Assembly (NCBI RefSeq): GCF_017916365.1
Contig: NZ_JAFMSU010000002.1
Coordinates: 1,550,001-1,614,000 of the forward strand
Length of the DNA: 64,000 nt
Reading direction: 5' to 3'
Source: Rufibacter roseolus
Lineage (GTDB): Bacteria > Bacteroidota > Bacteroidia > Cytophagales > Hymenobacteraceae
Shown piece by piece: positions 62,545-64,000 of the stretch. The position numbers were made by a program, and so were the translations under genes. The notes below the pieces were generated by a model that saw only the letters and a program-made list of their open reading frames with translations, had not been told where the DNA came from and did no database searches. Position 1 is the stretch's first letter. Each line of letters begins with the position of its first letter.

Positions 62545-63703
62545 GCGTTAACACGTTTGCGGGTTTGTTCGCCGTGGGCGCGGCGGCTAGTTTGGCCTCA
62601 TGCTCACTCCGGCTCACACTCAGGATAATCCCGATGGAGATACCGGTAAAGATGAGCGAGGTCCCCCCCATACTCAGCAGCGGCAGCGGCAGACCCGTGA
62701 TCGGACCCAAGCCAACGGCCACGCCCATGTTCACCATGGCCTGAATGACCAGACTGAAACTGATGCCCGCGGACAGTAATCCGCCGAAGGCCCCTAAACT
62801 GTTGGTCACCGCCATCATGCCGCGGTACAGGAAAGCCAGGTACAGGAACAGAATCACGGCGCCGCCCACCATGCCATATTCTTCAATGATGATGGCGTAG
62901 ATAAAGTCTGAGTACGGGTGCGGCAGCACGTTGCGCTGATCTGAGTTTCCGGGGCCTTTTCCTAAAACCCCGCCCGTTGCAATGGCGATGTACGACTGCT
63001 CCAACTGGAAAACTGTCTGGTCTTTATCCATGAAGTTCTCAATCCGGGAAATGGCCGTCTGCGCCCGTTGCCCCAGCGCCAGCGCAATGGTTCCGAACAA
63101 TGCCCCTACCGCAATCATGATCATGATGGATTTCATAGGAATCCGGCCGATGAACATCAAAAGCAAGCAGGTCAGGAACAACAGCAAGCCGGTAGAGATG
63201 TTACTCATGGCAATCAATCCGCAGATCAAACCACTCCAGAGGAACAGCGGAATCAGGGTTTGTTTGGATTCAATGTTCATCTGGCGCTTGCTCAGGATGC
63301 TGGCCAGGTAAGAGATCAAGGCCAGTTTGGCCAAATCCGAAGGCTGGAACGTCTGGTTGATCACCGGGATGGTGAGCCAGCGCGAGGCCTCGTTGATGTT
63401 GGAGCCTTTGAGGTAAGTATAGATGAGCAGAGGCACCGAGAAAATGAGGGCCAGCAAGCTCAGTTTGGCGTAATAGCGGTAATTGATCTTGTGCGCGAGC
63501 CACACAAACGCCAACCCGATGAAGATCAAGCTGGAGTGTTTGAACAGGTAATACTCGGTGTTACCGCCCATCTTTTTGTAGGCCAGCGTACCGGTAGCCG
63601 AGTACACCACGGCAATACTGATGAGCCCGAACGTCAAGACAATCCCCCACAAAATGGGGTCGCCTTTGAGATTGTCACGAAGCCAGTTTTTTACAGGAGT
63701 CAT
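62537..63703 (-). CDS. ftsW: SEDS-family peptidoglycan polymerase FtsW
   Basis: 388 aa with about ten membrane helices. The SEDS signatures LTIPVINQTFQPSDLAKLALI (about 112-132) and GGVLGKGPGNSDQRNVLPHPYSDFIYA are present, plus LPLLSMGGTSLI near the end. The septal polymerase makes glycan strands with its partner PBP, encoded earlier in this cluster outside the window. Start overlaps the murD stop by 4 bases (ATGA). Confidence 0.96.
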   Translation of the reverse strand: MTPVKNWLRDNLKGDPILWGIVLTFGLISIAVVYSATGTLAYKKMGGNTEYYLFKHSSLIFIGLAFVWLAHKINYRYYAKLSLLALIFSVPLLIYTYLKGSNINEASRWLTIPVINQTFQPSDLAKLALISYLASILSKRQMNIESKQTLIPLFLWSGLICGLIAMSNISTGLLLFLTCLLLMFIGRIPMKSIMIMIAVGALFGTIALALGQRAQTAISRIENFMDKDQTVFQLEQSYIAIATGGVLGKGPGNSDQRNVLPHPYSDFIYAIIIEEYGMVGGAVILFLYLAFLYRGMMAVTNSLGAFGGLLSAGISFSLVIQAMVNMGVAVGLGPITGLPLPLLSMGGTSLIFTGISIGIILSVSRSEHEAKLAAAPTANKPANVLTHA

Positions 63704-64000
63704 GCTACGGTACTTTTAAGGGTGGCCACGGCTTGGGCAAAAGCGCGGCCCCGGTGTTCGTAATTGTTGAAAAGGTCAAAGCTGGCACAAGCCGGGGAAA
63801 GCAAAACCACATCACCGGTCTCGGCGAAATCCTTGGCCAGCTGTACCGCCTCGTTCACGTCGCGGGTCTCCACCATTTTCAGGCCAGTTTGGGAAAAAGC
63901 GGCCAAAATTTTGCTGTTATCCAGGCCCAGGCACACAATGGCTTTCACTTTCTCCTGCACCAGCGGCAAGAGCGGAGTGTAGTCATTGCCTTTGTCGGTG
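63700..64000 (-). CDS. murD: UDP-N-acetylmuramoyl-L-alanine--D-glutamate ligase, C-terminal part (cut by window edge)
   Basis: About the last 100 residues only. The frame stays open to 64000 and reads TDKGNDYTPLLPLVQEKVKA at the edge, the start of the typical MurD C-terminal domain, followed by IVCLGLDN and VVLLSPACASFDLFNNYEHRGRAF, the family signature. It adds D-Glu to UDP-MurNAc-L-Ala. The 5' part lies beyond the window; the gene is not broken as far as seen. Position before ftsW fits the standard cluster order. Confidence 0.95.
   Translation of the reverse strand, partial: TDKGNDYTPLLPLVQEKVKAIVCLGLDNSKILAAFSQTGLKMVETRDVNEAVQLAKDFAETGDVVLLSPACASFDLFNNYEHRGRAFAQAVATLKSTVA

Noticed and set aside
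1-64000. CRISPR arrays, tRNA or rRNA genes, transposases, phage genes
   Set aside because: Looked for regularly spaced direct repeats, cloverleaf-like blocks and transposase or integrase motifs; none were found.

Overview
The window is chromosomal DNA of a Bacteroidota bacterium. Several features point there: a T9SS type A sorting tail on a subtilisin, a CHU_C-type gliding-motility C-terminus, CRTAC1/ASPIC lipoproteins, a Bacteroidota-type sdhCAB operon, a mitochondrial-type aconitase, and several exact TAnnTTTG -7 boxes. The roughly 50% GC core and gene content suggest order Cytophagales, family Hymenobacteraceae (Rufibacter or Pontibacter-like). That placement is inference; no rRNA gene is present to confirm it.

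Layout. 0.2-5 kb: a vanadium-haloperoxidase-like lipoprotein translationally coupled to a large FG-GAP/ASPIC lipoprotein. 5.5-7.7 kb: a small Gly-rich membrane protein and an O-antigen-ligase-type protein. 7.8-18.7 kb: a surface-glycan island, mostly on the minus strand and clearly AT-rich (about 35% GC on a sampled line against 55% in a flanking gene). It holds a Wzm/Wzt ABC exporter, GT2 and GT4 glycosyltransferases, two RgpF-like proteins, a methyltransferase and coiled-coil proteins. 18.9-26.3 kb: an MpaB-type oxygenase, a luciferase-like flavoprotein, an M16 protease, two small STAS-like proteins and a Pmp3-domain lipoprotein. 26.5-35 kb: two look-alike multi-PAS histidine kinases, each near a single-domain response regulator, with a periplasmic trehalase between them. 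35.6-42.9 kb: secreted subtilase, aconitase, thiol-disulfide lipoprotein and an AT-rich membrane orphan. 43-48.6 kb: polyprenyl diphosphate synthase, alpha/beta hydrolase plus folK, then fabD with a CapD/PglF-like dehydratase. 48.7-55.4 kb: a gliding-associated surface protein and sdhCAB. 55.6-64 kb: an FMN reductase, then the 3' part of the division and cell-wall cluster (murD-ftsW-murG-murC-ftsQ-ftsA-ftsZ) in the standard order, overlapping and minus-strand. The window edge cuts murD.

The most unusual signal is non-coding. A palindromic element (left half near TTTTAGGCCTGTTTTC, right half near GAAAACAGGCCTAAAAC) recurs more than a dozen times. It lies essentially always between genes or on stop codons, often beside intrinsic terminators, and once inside the predicted fabD leader. 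It is absent from the AT-rich glycan island. Three other repeat types also occur: a 20-nt unit that encodes the C-termini of both folK and the CapD-like gene, an AT-rich inverted repeat inside the sdh operon, and a GTAGGGGCAA palindrome pair. Long bidirectional hairpins separate most convergent gene pairs. No tRNA, rRNA, CRISPR, transposase or phage gene was seen.
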